Shown: positions 22,492 to 34,193, numbered from the stretch's first letter. The stretch is 64,000 bases of DNA from Trichobilharzia regenti (GCA_944472135.2 OX235267.1:23871349-23935348), one strand, 5' to 3'. Made by a program: numbers and translations. The notes: generated from the letters alone by a model not told the origin.

Positions 22492-24234
22492 TCATCGTCC
22501 GTGCTGCACCGCTGTAGTGTGACTAGGGGTTGAGGATTTTTTAACTACGCTTTGTTCTCTCCTTTGGGTGCGAGGCCGGCTCTCGCAGCAGCGAATGTGT
22601 TTGCTGACCTTGTCCTTGGTCTCGTACCATCTATGCAGAGCGGTAGTCAACTGGTCTTGGGAGATGAACTTGACAGCTAACAGACGTGGTGTGTTAAATG
22701 ACATAAGATGAGTGGGTCGAGGCAGTCCATAAACATAGACAGGGCCATCTGGGATGCCAACCATCTCCATTGTTGTACATCATGTATATCATGTGCGTCG
22801 GTGGCACAGTGGTTAGGACTCTTGCCGACCATGCACATGGTCCGGGATTCGAGCCCACGCCAGCGCACACCTGATATCTATGGTCGGCCTGCATACTTGT
22901 ACCAAAAATACAGTGTGGAACCAAGCTGTAAATCTAAAAAAATGCTTTACGCAGGCGTTCCCAGTTACCAATTCGGAAATGCCATGAACAACCATGGAGG
23001 CAGAAGGAATGAGCTCTGGCGACTCCCTCGCCATCTGTCTTTCCTTCCACGGCCTGTCTGGCTTAACACGTATGTTACAGGCCCTCCCTATAGAAAGGAC
23101 TTGAGAAGCCAGTAACACTTTTTCAACATCCTTGGTAGAGCCCAATGTTACCCTCAGTGGGGATGGTTTGCCTTCAGGTGTAGCAGTGCCCCTATACAAC
23201 CTGCATAGATTTACTGGTTGGATGTCCAAGCCCAGTGTGCTACACAAGATGGACCACTGTTCCTGATCAAATAGGACCCTATCTTTCAGCAGACTACTGC
23301 TACAGTCTGGTACATTAAAGAGGATTACACAATTTGATCTACTAACCGTGGGCTTAGGCTCGGTCCTCGCACATTTGTGATCCCTTTTAAGACCGTTTTG
23401 GTTTGACTGGTGCGACTGGGTATTTTTCTGTGTCTCAGTGCTATGGCTAGTATTACTGGCAGACAAGAGGGGTCTTTTTCCAACGACGGAAACCCGTGGT
23501 TCTCCAGCCTCTGTGTCTGGAGCGGTTATGTCAAGAGTTACAAGTTTAACCGGTGAGGATTTTGGTATCCCCGGTTTACGTGCGTTTGTACTATTTTCCA
23601 AATTGGTGGGGGTCGAACATTTCACATTTTTCCCTGCTACTTTTGCGCCAACTTTAGTTTTCAGAGGACTACGCGAGGCTACATCAGGACAACTCGGGCA
23701 TATGTACCAGAACCATTGGCATCGGTTTTTACGCATAAAGTCACAATATACTTTTGATACTCTATTGTCGCATCTGCAATGCACCCATCGCTTGCAAAAG
23801 TTACATTCGAAAGCAGAGTCTGCTTGTTCGACAACAGAAGCGCAGACCTTGCAGTCGTCTGCCTTTTTGGGGAGCGTTCTTGTCGTCTTGCGACGTCGTG
23901 AACGTTTCTTTTTGGCCTTCCTATTTGTCTCATGGCCTACCATTGGGATGGGTGTTATGCAGTTCTCACTTAGTGCAGTTTTCCCACTCGGCTCTGTTAA
24001 CCTAGCCGTGTTAACAGGGGTGGAGCCACATCGACTTGGTTGACTATGCACAGCTTCACTGTAGGACTGTGGCGACATGGGTAATTTGTACGAGCTGGGA
24101 ATATTAGCCCTGGTCTTCAAGACCGGTATGCGTGAGTCCATCACCTTCTCCTGTTTGCCTAGTTTGGCTGAAGCCCTGGTGACTACAGAGTATGATGTCC
24201 CATTACTTATTTTAGGGTGAGAATCTATTGTCAT
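22492..24234 (-). pseudogene. Second CR1-type ORF1 with PHD-type finger, split by SINE
   Basis: ORF1 starts at the ATG at 24,234. Residues 1-120 are basic and Ser/Pro-rich. Around residue 130 a cysteine/histidine cluster reads C..C..(12)..C..C....H..C, then C..C near the end, the spacing of a PHD finger (CKVCASVV, CNFCKRWVHC, CPSC). An RRM-like block starts at CVILFNVPDCSS, and the LRVTLGSTKDVEKVLL segment fits its later strands. SINE copy B interrupts the C-terminal part at 22,795-22,942. The remainder, down to about 22,492, is legible in another frame. PHD fingers occur in ORF1 of some CR1 elements, and this one is probably a nucleic-acid or chromatin-binding nucleoprotein. Confidence 0.8.
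22795..22942 (+). repeat. tRNA-derived SINE, copy B (internally deleted)
   Basis: Same family as copy A. A box GGTGGCACAGTGGTTAGG and B box GATTCGAGCCC are present. About 40 bases of the body are missing between GGTCGGCCTGCA and TACTTGTACC, across a short shared TA-rich junction. It ends in AAATCTAAAAAAA. Confidence 0.85.
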
Positions 24235-25529
24235 TTTACTCCTAAATTAATACTGATGATTAAATAATAAGAGACTGTTATTTTGTCCAATAGACTTACA
24301 GCAAAAGACAATAGAGAGCGCAGAAAAGAAGGATAAAGTATTTAAGTAAGAGCTTTTGACTTTACCTGTAACTCTCGGGTTATTCGGTTTCACAGCAATC
24401 ACGTAACAGACCCACAAGTCCTGTACATTTGAAACAGTGAGGAGGATGTTGCTACAGAAGTAGCACCTGAAGCTTTGGCAGAAGTTCGAGACAGCGGGAA
24501 GTACCACACACAGGCTCGGTGAGGAAGAAGTGGTTGAAAAAAATTCGCCGGGTAGGAAGATCAGGTTTCCCAAACGAATAATTCACAAAATTGTATATTT
24601 TCGGTTATAGAGGAAAAAGCACGTCGTATTCAAGGAGCGCGCGGATAAATTTGACCTTCAAAAATTATAATTCTCAGACACTAGAAACATACAATTTTTA
24701 CAGGATGACCCTAAGATCTGCGTAACTAAACATGTACAGTGACAATGAAAGCCTTTAAAAAATCACCGTATTCATAATCCCTCAAAACCGTGTGTTCTCT
24801 GATATGAAGCAGTCAACAGCTAAAATCATAAACTGCAAATCGGCTATATCATCTAGACACCCTCCATACAGACTGCTAAATTCTAACGACTACACAAGCA
24901 GTAGGAATGCATTGCTTACTTCCAAAAGCATAGAACATTAGGATATTAAATGCCCGAACGCACCAGCCTCTGATAATGCCCTTGCGCAAATGAAAAGGAG
25001 ACTAGTTATACAAACAAATGAACGGACGATGAGAACATAAATATATGCTTACTAAACGGTAATGCGCAGTAAACATAAACATCATAGTTGTACTCACCTC
25101 AACAAACGTCATCTTTTTGGCACTTTTCTGTTTAGCTCATCTTTTCTATTTGCTTTGTGGTGGAAATTGCGCCGAGCAGTAAATAGATTGAAACTAAACA
25201 GTATATGCCACTACCAAACTACATAAACCGAATCACCCTTCAAAGTGTCAGCTCATAATCAATCAACTTCCCTTAATATCCAAAGCTACTACTTCAAAAC
25301 TATGACTAACAATGTATGAGCAGCATTCATGACTCAAAAAGATACGACTGACTCTCAAGAAAAGGTGTTTATCTCCAAGAAAGGGTTAAAGGTGGGGCTG
25401 CAAAATTGTCATCTAACTGGAATGTTGAAAGCATGGTGACTTATGGCGATAGCTGGATCTGTATATCCTAATATATCACAGAATCAAAGGCTATATTATC
25501 GTGGCACAAAAATTAGTGCAGGGCCAAAT
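24235..25529. other. 5' UTR of the second CR1-type element, then unassigned DNA
   Basis: The first 350 bases or so probably belong to the 5' region of the CR1-type element. From about 24,600 to 25,530 I see no coding frame, repeat or RNA gene. Confidence 0.4.
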
Positions 25530-25790
25530 GCGCCCTGTCCGAGGCATATAACCACGGGGTTTTTCTGACGGAATCCCTCATGACATTGCAGCAACGAATG
25601 AGATGGCTAACTTCTTCTTCCTGAGGGTCTGCTATCTATGGAATTCCCCACCCGGCCGCGTGGCAACCACCTATTCAGTCAGTAGCCTCAAGAGGAGGTT
25701 AGATAATCTTACGAAGCAGCAGATCTGTATGCATGTATAGGGGGAATAGGGCACTTTAGGAGGCTATACTGCCACTACAAATATCCTGCT
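25530..25790 (+). pseudogene. CR1-type ORF2 C-terminal relic
   Basis: A plus-strand trace of the end of ORF2. FFFLRVCYLWNSPP and SSLKRRLDNL match HFFSLRVCRLWNALP and IFKRKLDNH at the end of the element at 19,886. It is short and decayed. From 25,791 to 26,339 nothing more is recognised. Confidence 0.65.
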
Positions 25791-26339
25791 TATCTGAAAT
25801 CGTCTTGAAAATTTTCTCATGGTGGGTTTTACTATTACTTCTGTCCCTACAAGTCGCGTAATCTTCCTTTATATCCATTATTCAGGCGTGCATTCCCCTT
25901 GTCTTACAACAATTCCCTCAGTTTTTTTAGTCTGCCGATTTTCTAGACCCACCTCAACTCTCCTACCATTGCCTCCTCAGGAGTTGGTGCTCATATGACA
26001 GTGTTCCGTGTATGTCAGTCCGATGCGATGGATACTAACCTTGTCTTAGTGACTGTTGCTGTCTAAAACGAAGGGTGGATCCGCTTAGGCTTTCCTAACC
26101 AGTGACAACTGTTGACCTATGCAGGCAAATCCCTTAATGCATAGTTTGTTCGTACTACCTGTCCTTCGGTGGCGGACGTCTACGAGTATCTCATGATGGT
26201 TAAGTAAGTTGGTGCTAATGAGAGGCATTGTGATGTCTGCAAGTAGGAAAATTCACTAAGTAGGTTTGCAAAAACTTACGTCCAGATAGACGCATTCCCT
26301 ACTGAAAGTTTCAATAAAACTTCCATCAGCAGCCTGAAG

Positions 26340-27194
26340 TTTAAGGTAAATTTCTACTGACGATCTGTCCTTTGGCAGGAAGGACGCTGACTTTGGCACC
26401 TGTGTCAGCCAAGTGCAGGGTTTTATTAAGTATATCTCGAATCCAGATCAAGCAGTTGCCTCAGAAAGACAGTTACCCATAGTCTCAGAGTCTTTGTCAA
26501 AACTAAGGAGTTTTCGGATATATCTGGCTTCTTGATCATACATGTTATGGTACCAACACTGGTCAGAATTCTTAGGTGAACGCGGTTTGGATCAACTGTG
26601 TGAGTTTCTACGCCAAGGAGAATTTTGTCGACGTTAGGTGGATGTACGAGGGCCACCTGACCAAAGTAGTTGATTGACGGAATTGCATAACTCTGTCACT
26701 TCAGTGTCCATACTCGAAGGCTGTTCAGCAATCGAGCACGTATTAGTGACTGGCCAATGTGGTATTCCCATAATTCTGTCAGCTGAAGCGGCTAAGTCAT
26801 CGACGACAACACCATGAAGTGCCGCAGACACAGTTTGTACCGGCTGTGGCAGCCGAGAAAGGAACAACTTTCTAAAGAGTCCAACATCGAACTAATGTTG
26901 GCCGACAAGTTCCCACATTCGAACCAGCATGTATACAGCCGAATAATTGCCTAACTTGACTTCATGATACAGTTCAACAAAGCTATGCCGATCCGAGGGG
27001 CCGTTTCTTGTAAGAATTGGTGAGTTAAATATCTCGAAGAGGTTGCCTACCTGTGAGCTGAACACTTGCACAGCAACGCGCTTACTTATCTCACGCGGGA
27101 GAACAGGGAAAACTGCAAGGAGCTGTGAACTTTGGACAGTGATCCCAAGTCGGACTGGACTAACAAAAACCATGCTTCTGTACTGTCTAACCAA
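26340..27194 (-). pseudogene. Gypsy gag-protease relic
   Basis: Broken minus-strand frames. 27,194-26,892 covers a Gag N-terminus (the FVELYHEVKLGNYSAV block). 26,867-26,634 has FLSRLPQPVQTVSAALHG and DDLAASADRI, the usual end of a gypsy capsid. Near 26,385 the frame reads HLADTGAKVSVLPA, an aspartic protease active site with its DTG intact. Several stops and shifts separate the pieces. LTR-like repeats upstream on the same strand (27,395-27,665) suggest the 5' end of the same element. Confidence 0.75.
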
Positions 27195-27394
27195 AACTGT
27201 GCCAGCTAAATAGGGGTGTAAGTTGATGAGATACGGCCCAGCTTATATTTAAAATATAGTGAATATGACTCAAGGACAAATAAAAAATTGAACGAACTCA
27301 GCGGACTCATCTGCATGTTTACCAAGGATGAAGTTCACGATAGGGCTCACCAGTTAAGGTTATGAAGGGTTGTGACGTTCACAGACAGTAAGAT

Positions 27395-27665
27395 GAATTC
27401 TAATGTAAGATCTTATACCCGCAACTGCTTAGACCAAAGACGAAGCGAAACACCAGAATTGATCGTTCAAATTACAAAGTATATTTCGGGACCGAATCGG
27501 AGTCCGAGGATGATTGTTTAACTACCTTGGGATCGTGTACGAATAACCGACCGTAACATGACAGCGTGCCAAATGGCATGGATGCTTGACCGCGAACCTT
27601 CAGCTGAACAACTTGACTCAAATAGTGGGGGTCAGCAAACAGTGTTGGCTGATAAATGCTGTAGG
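27395..27665 (-). repeat. LTR-like repeat family, copy 1
   Basis: This segment is similar to 28,442-28,710 and, more weakly, to 30,838-30,990. Shared blocks are GTAAGATCTTA, GACGAAGCGA, AATTGATCG, ATATATTTCGG and TGGATGCTTGACCG, in the same order. Copy 1 lies upstream of the gypsy gag relic on the same strand, so an LTR or leader origin is likely. A minus-strand open frame across it is not supported as a gene. Confidence 0.6.
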
Positions 27666-28441
27666 CTAATAATAATAATAATAGGGTGTTTCTCAACCTA
27701 GCCGGATGACCACCTAAAGAAACGAAATTCGCAATTCCCACTAATGATACTGCCCTGGTACAAGTAACGCACCCGCCTCATACCCTAAAGATAAACGAAT
27801 GTGTAAGCGAGCCAAAAAGTATTAGATGATGCTAGAGACCATTTCAGAAAAGGCACACTATGTGAAGCAAAATTTTTTAGCTTGGAAAGACTAAGAAGCA
27901 TGCTAAAGCACGTATATAACAGCCTGCATGATGTTCTTCACTTTCAAAATGCATCCGTTCAACATGTCTTCATCCGTTAGATGGACCAAGCAACATCACA
28001 TTTTGAGACAGTCATGTGGAGATCAAACCAAGCAAACTCTTTGGGGGGATACAAGGGAGACGTAATGCATTCCACAATAAAGGAATAAATTCTGCCTCAA
28101 AATTCCCCACAAACATCCAGAAATCGCGAACAGATGCCATATTCACCTTGAAAGCCATGGCATAATGTGGGTGAAAAAGTGATGTAAAGTAGTTTCGGAA
28201 ATTATCTACCGTTCATTTCTACAAATACTCACATAGATTAAACATTAATAAAAGACATGACATCAATAAAAATTTGGTAACGATTCGCCGTATTTCTCCC
28301 TTAAATACTAATATCTTTTGAAAAGTGTAATACAACAAAATTTTCGGAGAGTAATAAACCCACCCGAATGAAGTTGCCTAGAGGAATTCTTCATTCCAAG
28401 TTCAGAAGTTCGCGGTATACACGTTCGCGAATTGTACGGAG

Positions 28442-28710
28442 TATATTAACGCAAGATCTTAAACCAACAACTTCTATATTGTTCGTTTCTCGTGTACCAA
28501 AGGCGAAGCAAGACACCACAATTGATTGTCCAAATTACTAGATATATTTCGGAACCAAATCGCGGACTGAAGCGGAAGCTAAGCTGGCTAGTTATCGTGC
28601 ACGAAAGTGCCACGACGGAGTACTAAATGGCGGGGATGCTTGACCGGAAGCCTTCAACTAAACAAGTCGAATTAAACTCTAAGGGTCACAATCAAATGTT
28701 CACTGATGAT
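28442..28710 (-). repeat. LTR-like repeat family, copy 2
   Basis: Matches copy 1 over about 260 bases with substitutions and small gaps. It is probably a solo LTR. From 28,711 to 29,475 I find no gene. The body of a SINE may begin near 29,250. Confidence 0.55.
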
Positions 28711-29475
28711 TCCTATAGTCACGATGTAATTCTTCTCTAAGGCATAATCTATTCCTATGGTCAATAATCTTGGGGAATTTTTTTACCGCTACAGGGCTTT
28801 GGTATTCTAAACCTTTAATGCAAAATACAGCGAGACAACGAGCATAATTGCATGGCAAAGAGTTTTCAGAAAATTGTTCGCTATCGAACTGCAGAATAAA
28901 TGGGATTTTAAAAATTTCTTGTTATCCTGTAGAAAATATAAATTATGTGAAATTTTGACATTGAATCTACTTGTCATTTTCACGATAATGTATCTGAATG
29001 GCACCGCACTTCACTGTGATGCTTAATCTTTGTGTTTGTGTAGTTTCCATACTTTTCCTGAATAACCTCTACATTTATCTAACAATAACTCGAGACTTTG
29101 TCCTAGGATTTCCCTAGATGCCCTAAACTCTTCACGAAACCAGGTAATTTACCCCCTCCTAACGCCACAAGTTCTCTAATAAGGAATCCTAATACTAAAC
29201 TTAATATGAAGTAAATGGAAGCTGGTAATATCCTTAATGTTATGTCAGTTGGTGAGATACCACGTGACTTGTAAACCAGACGTTTGATTTTAACGTAGAT
29301 TTAGGGCGAGGTCAGTGGACCTTTGATGATGCATGTTTACCGATCAAAACATAGTTTTTACGTCTTGAGGGTTTCAAGGTAGAGGCTTTGAGTTTCGGTA
29401 GCAGTGGTTTTTGTTTCTACCTGTTAGAGTTGCTAGCCTCATGTACAGCATTCCTCTTTACCAGTCTCACTACTG

Positions 29476-29573
29476 ACTTAGCGAGGTAAATGAGTCGAAC
29501 GGGAGTCGAACTCCGAACCACGCGGGTGGTTGGTGAGCATCCTACCGCTGTGCCACCGATGAATCTTTGCGTC
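29476..29573 (-). repeat. Second tRNA-like SINE family
   Basis: On the minus strand: a CATCGGTGGCACAGCGGTAGGATGC-type start (A box) and a B box, GGAGTTCGACTCCCG. The anticodon region does not make a normal arm and the acceptor ends do not pair, so this is not a working tRNA gene. The sequence after the B box differs from copies A-E, so it is a separate family. Its 3' body may run to about 29,250. Confidence 0.6.
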
Positions 29574-30530
29574 TTAAACTAGCTATTTATTTGTTATGTA
29601 AAATAACTATATAAATAACTGCAATTTCCAGTGAGCTTGCGTTCTAAAAGGGAAAATAAATCCTGCTTTCTCACTCAGCTTTCTGCCTTATAAATTAGTG
29701 TTGTGATTATTAGTATGTTGAGGTTGAGCCTTTAGGTCTTCGTTGCAACACTTAAGTCAGTAGGTAGCGTTTAAAATGTACATTCAGCAGTCAGTACTTT
29801 TATAGTCTTAGTGAATTTGTCTGAATGATAGTTAATTTCCAAACTGTAATGATATTTGATATATTACTGTGGTATAGTGAAGTGTTCTCACACTTTCTGG
29901 AATAGATAGCAGTGAGCTGGTTGTGCTGTCGATATGCAACACTATACCAGCCCTGCTAAAAGCAATGTGCCCAAATATCCAATTAATCAATATACTAACT
30001 AACCTGAAGCTACTGAAAAACACAAATCAAAAAGACAGTAATTTAGAATCATGCTCTGATGAGAAATGTATTGAAAAGAATAGAATGTTACGCTTATTTA
30101 GAGGGGAAAATTGAGGACTTGTAGCAGATGAAGAATGTCGACCGATACGTAAGATACGCTACATGCTATGTCAAATATGTATTCCTTAACTTCCAGTGTA
30201 CTTGTCTTACTTAGATAATATACCTGTTCGAAAATCAAATGAAAACAACAGATTGATCTGTGGCACCCCTAACTGTACGCATATAAAACTAATTCATGTA
30301 CACCTGTTATTCGCTTAGAGAAACTAATTTTAATTATGCTTGTTGAATATTTGCCATTGTATCATTGAATATTGTTTCTCGTTTGCTATACATATATTTT
30401 ACTTAGTTATGCACATTTTCGTTCACCTCGCGCTTTTTGAAATTAGATTTCGTTAACAATACATCTTTTCAAGTTTTCAGTCATGCTTCTTAATACAACG
30501 GTGTTCGTCGTTGACCGTGTACAGCGTTAG
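29574..30530. other. AT-rich stretch without recognised gene
   Basis: No coding frame longer than about 65 codons and no repeat match that I can see. Confidence 0.45.
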
Positions 30531-30710
30531 TGTGGTGATTGACAATTTCTATCTTTATACTGTTTAAATACTTAATGCAGTTTGTTAATATATTTATTAT
30601 ACGGATTGAAATAATTCCGCCAAATACAAATTCCTAAATTCATTCCTCTCTGTATTTTTGGTTGAATTCCTGCAATTCGGTCATTGCGAAATACGACTAC
30701 AACTATTACA
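30531..30710 (+). repeat. Diverged solo LTR of the second gypsy family
   Basis: Starts TGTGGTGATTGAC and ends ACTATTACA. It matches the LTR at 37,913-38,105 in the same orientation, with many substitutions. The flanks (GTTAG, GATAA) do not form a clear TSD, so the copy is old. Confidence 0.75.
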
Positions 30711-30837
30711 GATAATTGTAAGTTAGCACATATTAGAACATGAGAACGTGGATGTACTGTAGCATAGTAATCGGAATCATTTCCAGTACGCCATAAATCA
30801 TCCAAAATAAGAAATATATTTCGTGATCAGCAGTGTA

Positions 30838-30990
30838 GAGCCGTGATGTCTGTTTAGCTAGCTAGAGTGTGTGCCCAAACAACCGAAAGTAACACTAAAG
30901 TGCCAAATGACGTGGATGCCTAACCGTATACCATCAACTTAACCAGTCGACTTAAACAATGAAGGTCACCAGCCAATATCGGATGATGAA
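30838..30990 (-). repeat. LTR-like repeat family, copy 3 (diverged)
   Basis: Shares GTGCCAAATG, TGGATGC, ACCGTATACC and a GGTCA..AGC order with copies 1 and 2. From 30,991 to 32,050 I see nothing further. Confidence 0.45.
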
Positions 30991-32049
30991 AGTGGCATAC
31001 TAGCAATTTTGAGTAATTATATGCAGTTATAGACCTATCTGGTTAGTTTGGCTGGACTACAAAGTATGAGGATGTGCGCATTATCAGCACAAAGATGAAA
31101 CGCCTCGCCGGATCCTAGAATAATCATTAGTGACGACTTATAAACCAAGATAAAATATTTGTTCAGAATTCTATTACCCCCACCAGTTCTCCAACTGATA
31201 ATTGATTGTATAAGAATTGAATTTGGACACTGTATCAAAGTACAACTCCATCATAGAATAATGCTCTCTGGTGAAATACATACAGTAAAATAGGATTGTT
31301 CACTAGATTACATATGGAGCACAATTAGTTGGTGATAATCAAATGATACTTCAATAAGACAGTGAATGTCTAAAGACTCAATGAGACATCAACTCAAACT
31401 GCCATCCAACAGTCATTTCATCTTTCATAATATTTCATAGATTTATGATGTTGAAAATGATAAGACACGTTCAAAGAAAGGTAACTAAACTAATATAGCT
31501 ACTCAGTCAAACTATCACAGGTAAAAACATAATGGTCATAACATTCCCCATAATGGCATTCATTTAACAGTAACCTCTCTTAATTCATTTCCAGATATAG
31601 ACGAATTCCAACTACTATCCACGACTTTACTTAGGATTGAATTACATCTTCAAATAAATCAATTTCATAAATACAACAATTGTGAATATATTTCTTATCA
31701 GTCTGATAACACACCCAACTTTTTTAACTTCATCAAAACTAAAGAACAAATCTGAGGTGTAGTTTAGATAGACGTAAGAAATCAAAAACACTCACCGAGA
31801 TGATCAATACTAAAAGACGGTTTGTCACCGTCTAAGAAAGTAAATAAACTCTGCATTAAAATGTGCAGTGGACTGATTTACTTCTGACAACAACAACATC
31901 ATAGTTGAAAAATAGATCATGCTGTAAAGGGTAAGTAAAGGAGAGATAAATGAATGCTGTAACAATAGGACACTGACTTTCCTAAATAAAAATGGCAATA
32001 ATTCATAATCTTTTATGTCCTTAATACAACATTATCAATTCATCTGCTT

Positions 32050-32640
32050 TGAAAAGGATGAGGATTTCTTAGTCAGGATCAGAAAAGTAAGGAAGGCCTT
32101 CATTAATCTGAAATGATCGTGGAAATCTGCTGCAGTAGACATAAGGAACAAGATTTTGTGTTTCCAACGCTAATGAAAATTCAGTACTTCTCTGTGATTT
32201 ACAAACTTGGCGTTTGAGTCACCTGATGTATTCCTGCTCCAGACATTTATCAGTAACTGCTTTCACTGGCTTTACACTGAAAACCAGATGACTAGAAACA
32301 ACCAGCAGCAAGAGACGTTGACAGGCAGTGGACCAACTAACAACTTAATGCCTAACAAATATGCCGAAGGAAATGGAAACAGATTGGACAAGAGCTGGGA
32401 GGACCGTCGAGTGACATCGCGCTCCAGGCCACCACTTGAGTGGAACCCGAATAGCAAATAGAAAGTTGGACATCTTAGGGTTACAGGCAAGACATCCTGT
32501 GAAGAGAAGATGACAACTTGTAACAGTCACTTAAAGGGGAGTGCAGAAATCAGGATCAAATGCAGATGTGTTGGGAAAGCCCCGTATTCCACTTGGAACC
32601 TAAGAGAATAATAGTAAAACCGAAACACACCTTTCCGAGA
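32050..32640 (+). pseudogene. RTE-type RT C-terminal relic
   Basis: A plus-strand trace of the end of an RTE ORF. Blocks such as RKAFINLK, SAAVDIRNKI, PPLEWNPNSK and TSCEEKM parallel RQAFITLK, STAFSIKNKI, ALEWNPKGRR and RSCEEEM in the intact RTE at 9,304. Stops and gaps are frequent, so the copy is old. Confidence 0.65.
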
Positions 32641-32859
32641 GCATCTATAACTATTTCGGTTCTGATTCATGGAGTACATCGTATAAACTACAGGTATTCA
32701 TTGTAATTATGAATTACATTACTGGCAAGATTAGCAATTCATGTAAGTACAATAAATAAATAAGTTATCCCTCTATACTACAATGAATACTAGCGTAAAC
32801 ACACACTTTGGTTAGCATAAAAATCTCTATAACACTGTAGATATAATCAAACCTCAGGT

Positions 32860-32985
32860 GGTGCGTACTGCTACAGAGTCCCAAACTATGGCGAAGCCGT
32901 TGGCTGTCGAGTATTCACAGCTAATTTTCCAATGGTTCTCTAACCGATGTCAGCTCATAATGGAATCGTAATCAATCAGTCAAAT
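32860..32985 (+). repeat. Sm-alpha-like repeat end with hammerhead remnant
   Basis: ACAGAGTCCCAAACTATGG followed by CGAAGCCG looks like a hammerhead stem II (GTCCC/GG) and a mutated GAAA box. It is followed by TTTTCCAATGGTTCTCTAAC and GATGTCAGCTCATAATG, the shared 3' end also seen at 48,219-48,285 and 50,235-50,290. The catalytic core is decayed. Confidence 0.6.
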
Positions 32986-33039
32986 ACGTACAAACCAATA
33001 CTGCAGTTTCATTTTACTTTCATGGAGTTTTTCTAACCA

Positions 33040-33175
33040 TTAAATTATGTGACATGTTTAATAGTGATGATGATAAGAATTTGAATAAGGCAAGAACAAC
33101 AGTGGTTTATACAGAATAATATGGTAACATCCTGTGTTGATTTCGTTGGCTTCTCATCAGCTGCTGCTTACAGCC
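33040..33175 (-). repeat. Penelope-like terminal repeat, distal part of left inverted arm
   Basis: Reverse complement of 38,990-39,095. On the minus strand it reads GCAGCAGCTGATGAG, seven bases, CGAAAT at 33,160-33,141, an intact hammerhead core. It is separated from the rest of the arm (33,853-34,000) by a solo LTR. Confidence 0.7.
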
Positions 33176-33186
33176 TGATAGGATCC

Positions 33187-33530
33187 CACATATTTTGGTA
33201 TTGACTGTTTAATCTTGCATATATGGTATGTTATCATTCTCACACATTTTGGTATTGACTGATAATTTTGTATATATGGTATATTATCATTCTCACACAT
33301 TTTGGTAGTGACCGTTAATCTTGTATATATGGTATATTATCATTCTCACACATTTTGGTAGTGACCGTTAATCTTGTATATATGGTATATTATCATTCTC
33401 ACACATTTTGGTAGTGACTGCTAATCTTGTATATATGGTATATTATCATTCCCACACATTTTGTTACTGACTGTCAACCTCGCACATATGGTATATTATC
33501 ATCTCTCACGCACTTTGTTATTGGCTATTA
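33187..33530 (+). repeat. 53-base tandem repeat inside the solo LTR
   Basis: About 6.5 units of 53 bases with the frame CACACATTTTGG, then GACCGTTAATC, then TATATATGGTATATTATCAT. The middle units are almost identical and the outer ones diverge. In the U3 part of an LTR such arrays may influence promoter strength. Confidence 0.92.
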
Positions 33531-33751
33531 AGATAAATTATTTCAAATGCTGTTAGCTGTCCATATTGTTGTAAAATGTATAAATACCATGGCTTTCTTT
33601 GTCGTTGTTGCACTTCAATACACAGTCACAGTCCAGCCTTTGTCTTTTGATATTTGCGTGCTTTACTAAGTCGGAAGGTACGACGAGCAGATAGACAGAT
33701 TAGTTCAGGCGCAGACAGAATAAGGTGAAAACGTCTTCATTCAATCCCCTA

Positions 33752-33847
33752 CAGTTATAACAAATTGGCGACGGGGTTTTACCTTAATTCAGTGCAGTTA
33801 TAACAAATTGGCGACGGGGTTTACCTTAATTCAGTGCAGTTATAACA
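33752..33847 (+). repeat. Tandem 42-43-base units of LTR end plus primer site
   Basis: Units at 33,752-33,794 and 33,795-33,836, then an 11-base partial unit. Each starts CAGTTATAACA and includes AATTGGCGACGGGG. See the matching finding. Confidence 0.92.
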
Positions 33848-34000
33848 CAGCCAAAATAAATTGTGAGGATTACGTACAGAAAAGTTTTAGCATATTTGCA
33901 AGTTTCTTCATGATATCACTTGACAGAAAGTTCTGCAATTATTGAAAAGTGCTCAGAAAATCGCGCCTATATGGTTTTTACACAGGCAGTCCAAGTTTAA

Positions 34001-34193
34001 TGTAGTAATTTATTGTAATCGTAATATTAGTATTTCGAGATGGCCGAATTACAAGAATCCAAACAAAACACAGAGAGGGCGGAATTCAGGAATTTGTATT
34101 TTGCGGAATTATTATTCAATTCATATAAGAAAATATTAACAATCAACAGTAAGTATTTAAACAATACAGAGATAGATATAGTCAATCACCACA
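34001..34193 (-). repeat. 3' LTR (outer) of rearranged gypsy element
   Basis: 193 bases; on the minus strand it starts TGTGGTGATTGAC and ends TTACTACA. It matches 38,411-38,603 and, inverted, 37,913-38,105. Confidence 0.93.

Larger units (their letters stand above)
33176..33847 (+). mobile_element. Solo LTR with duplicated primer-site tail
   Basis: Starts TGATAGGATCC and ends CAGTTATAACA, flanked by CAGCC on both sides (33,171-33,175 and 33,848-33,852), a 5-base TSD. A TATA-like TGTATAAATACC lies near 33,577. The LTR proper seems to end at 33,762. It is followed by two near-identical units, each an LTR end plus AATTGGCGACGGGG and leader. No coding sequence remains. Confidence 0.85.

Noticed and set aside
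22708..24043. Plus-strand open frames opposite the PHD-finger ORF1
   Set aside because: No domain is present and the minus-strand frame has clear motifs.
27472..27741. 89-codon minus-strand protein
   Set aside because: It lies in an LTR-like repeat found three times. The frame is not kept in the other copies.
29476..29573. Functional tRNA gene
   Set aside because: The A and B boxes are present, but the acceptor ends do not pair and there is no regular anticodon arm.
33187..33530. CRISPR-like array
   Set aside because: The units are contiguous with no unique spacers, in a eukaryotic LTR.
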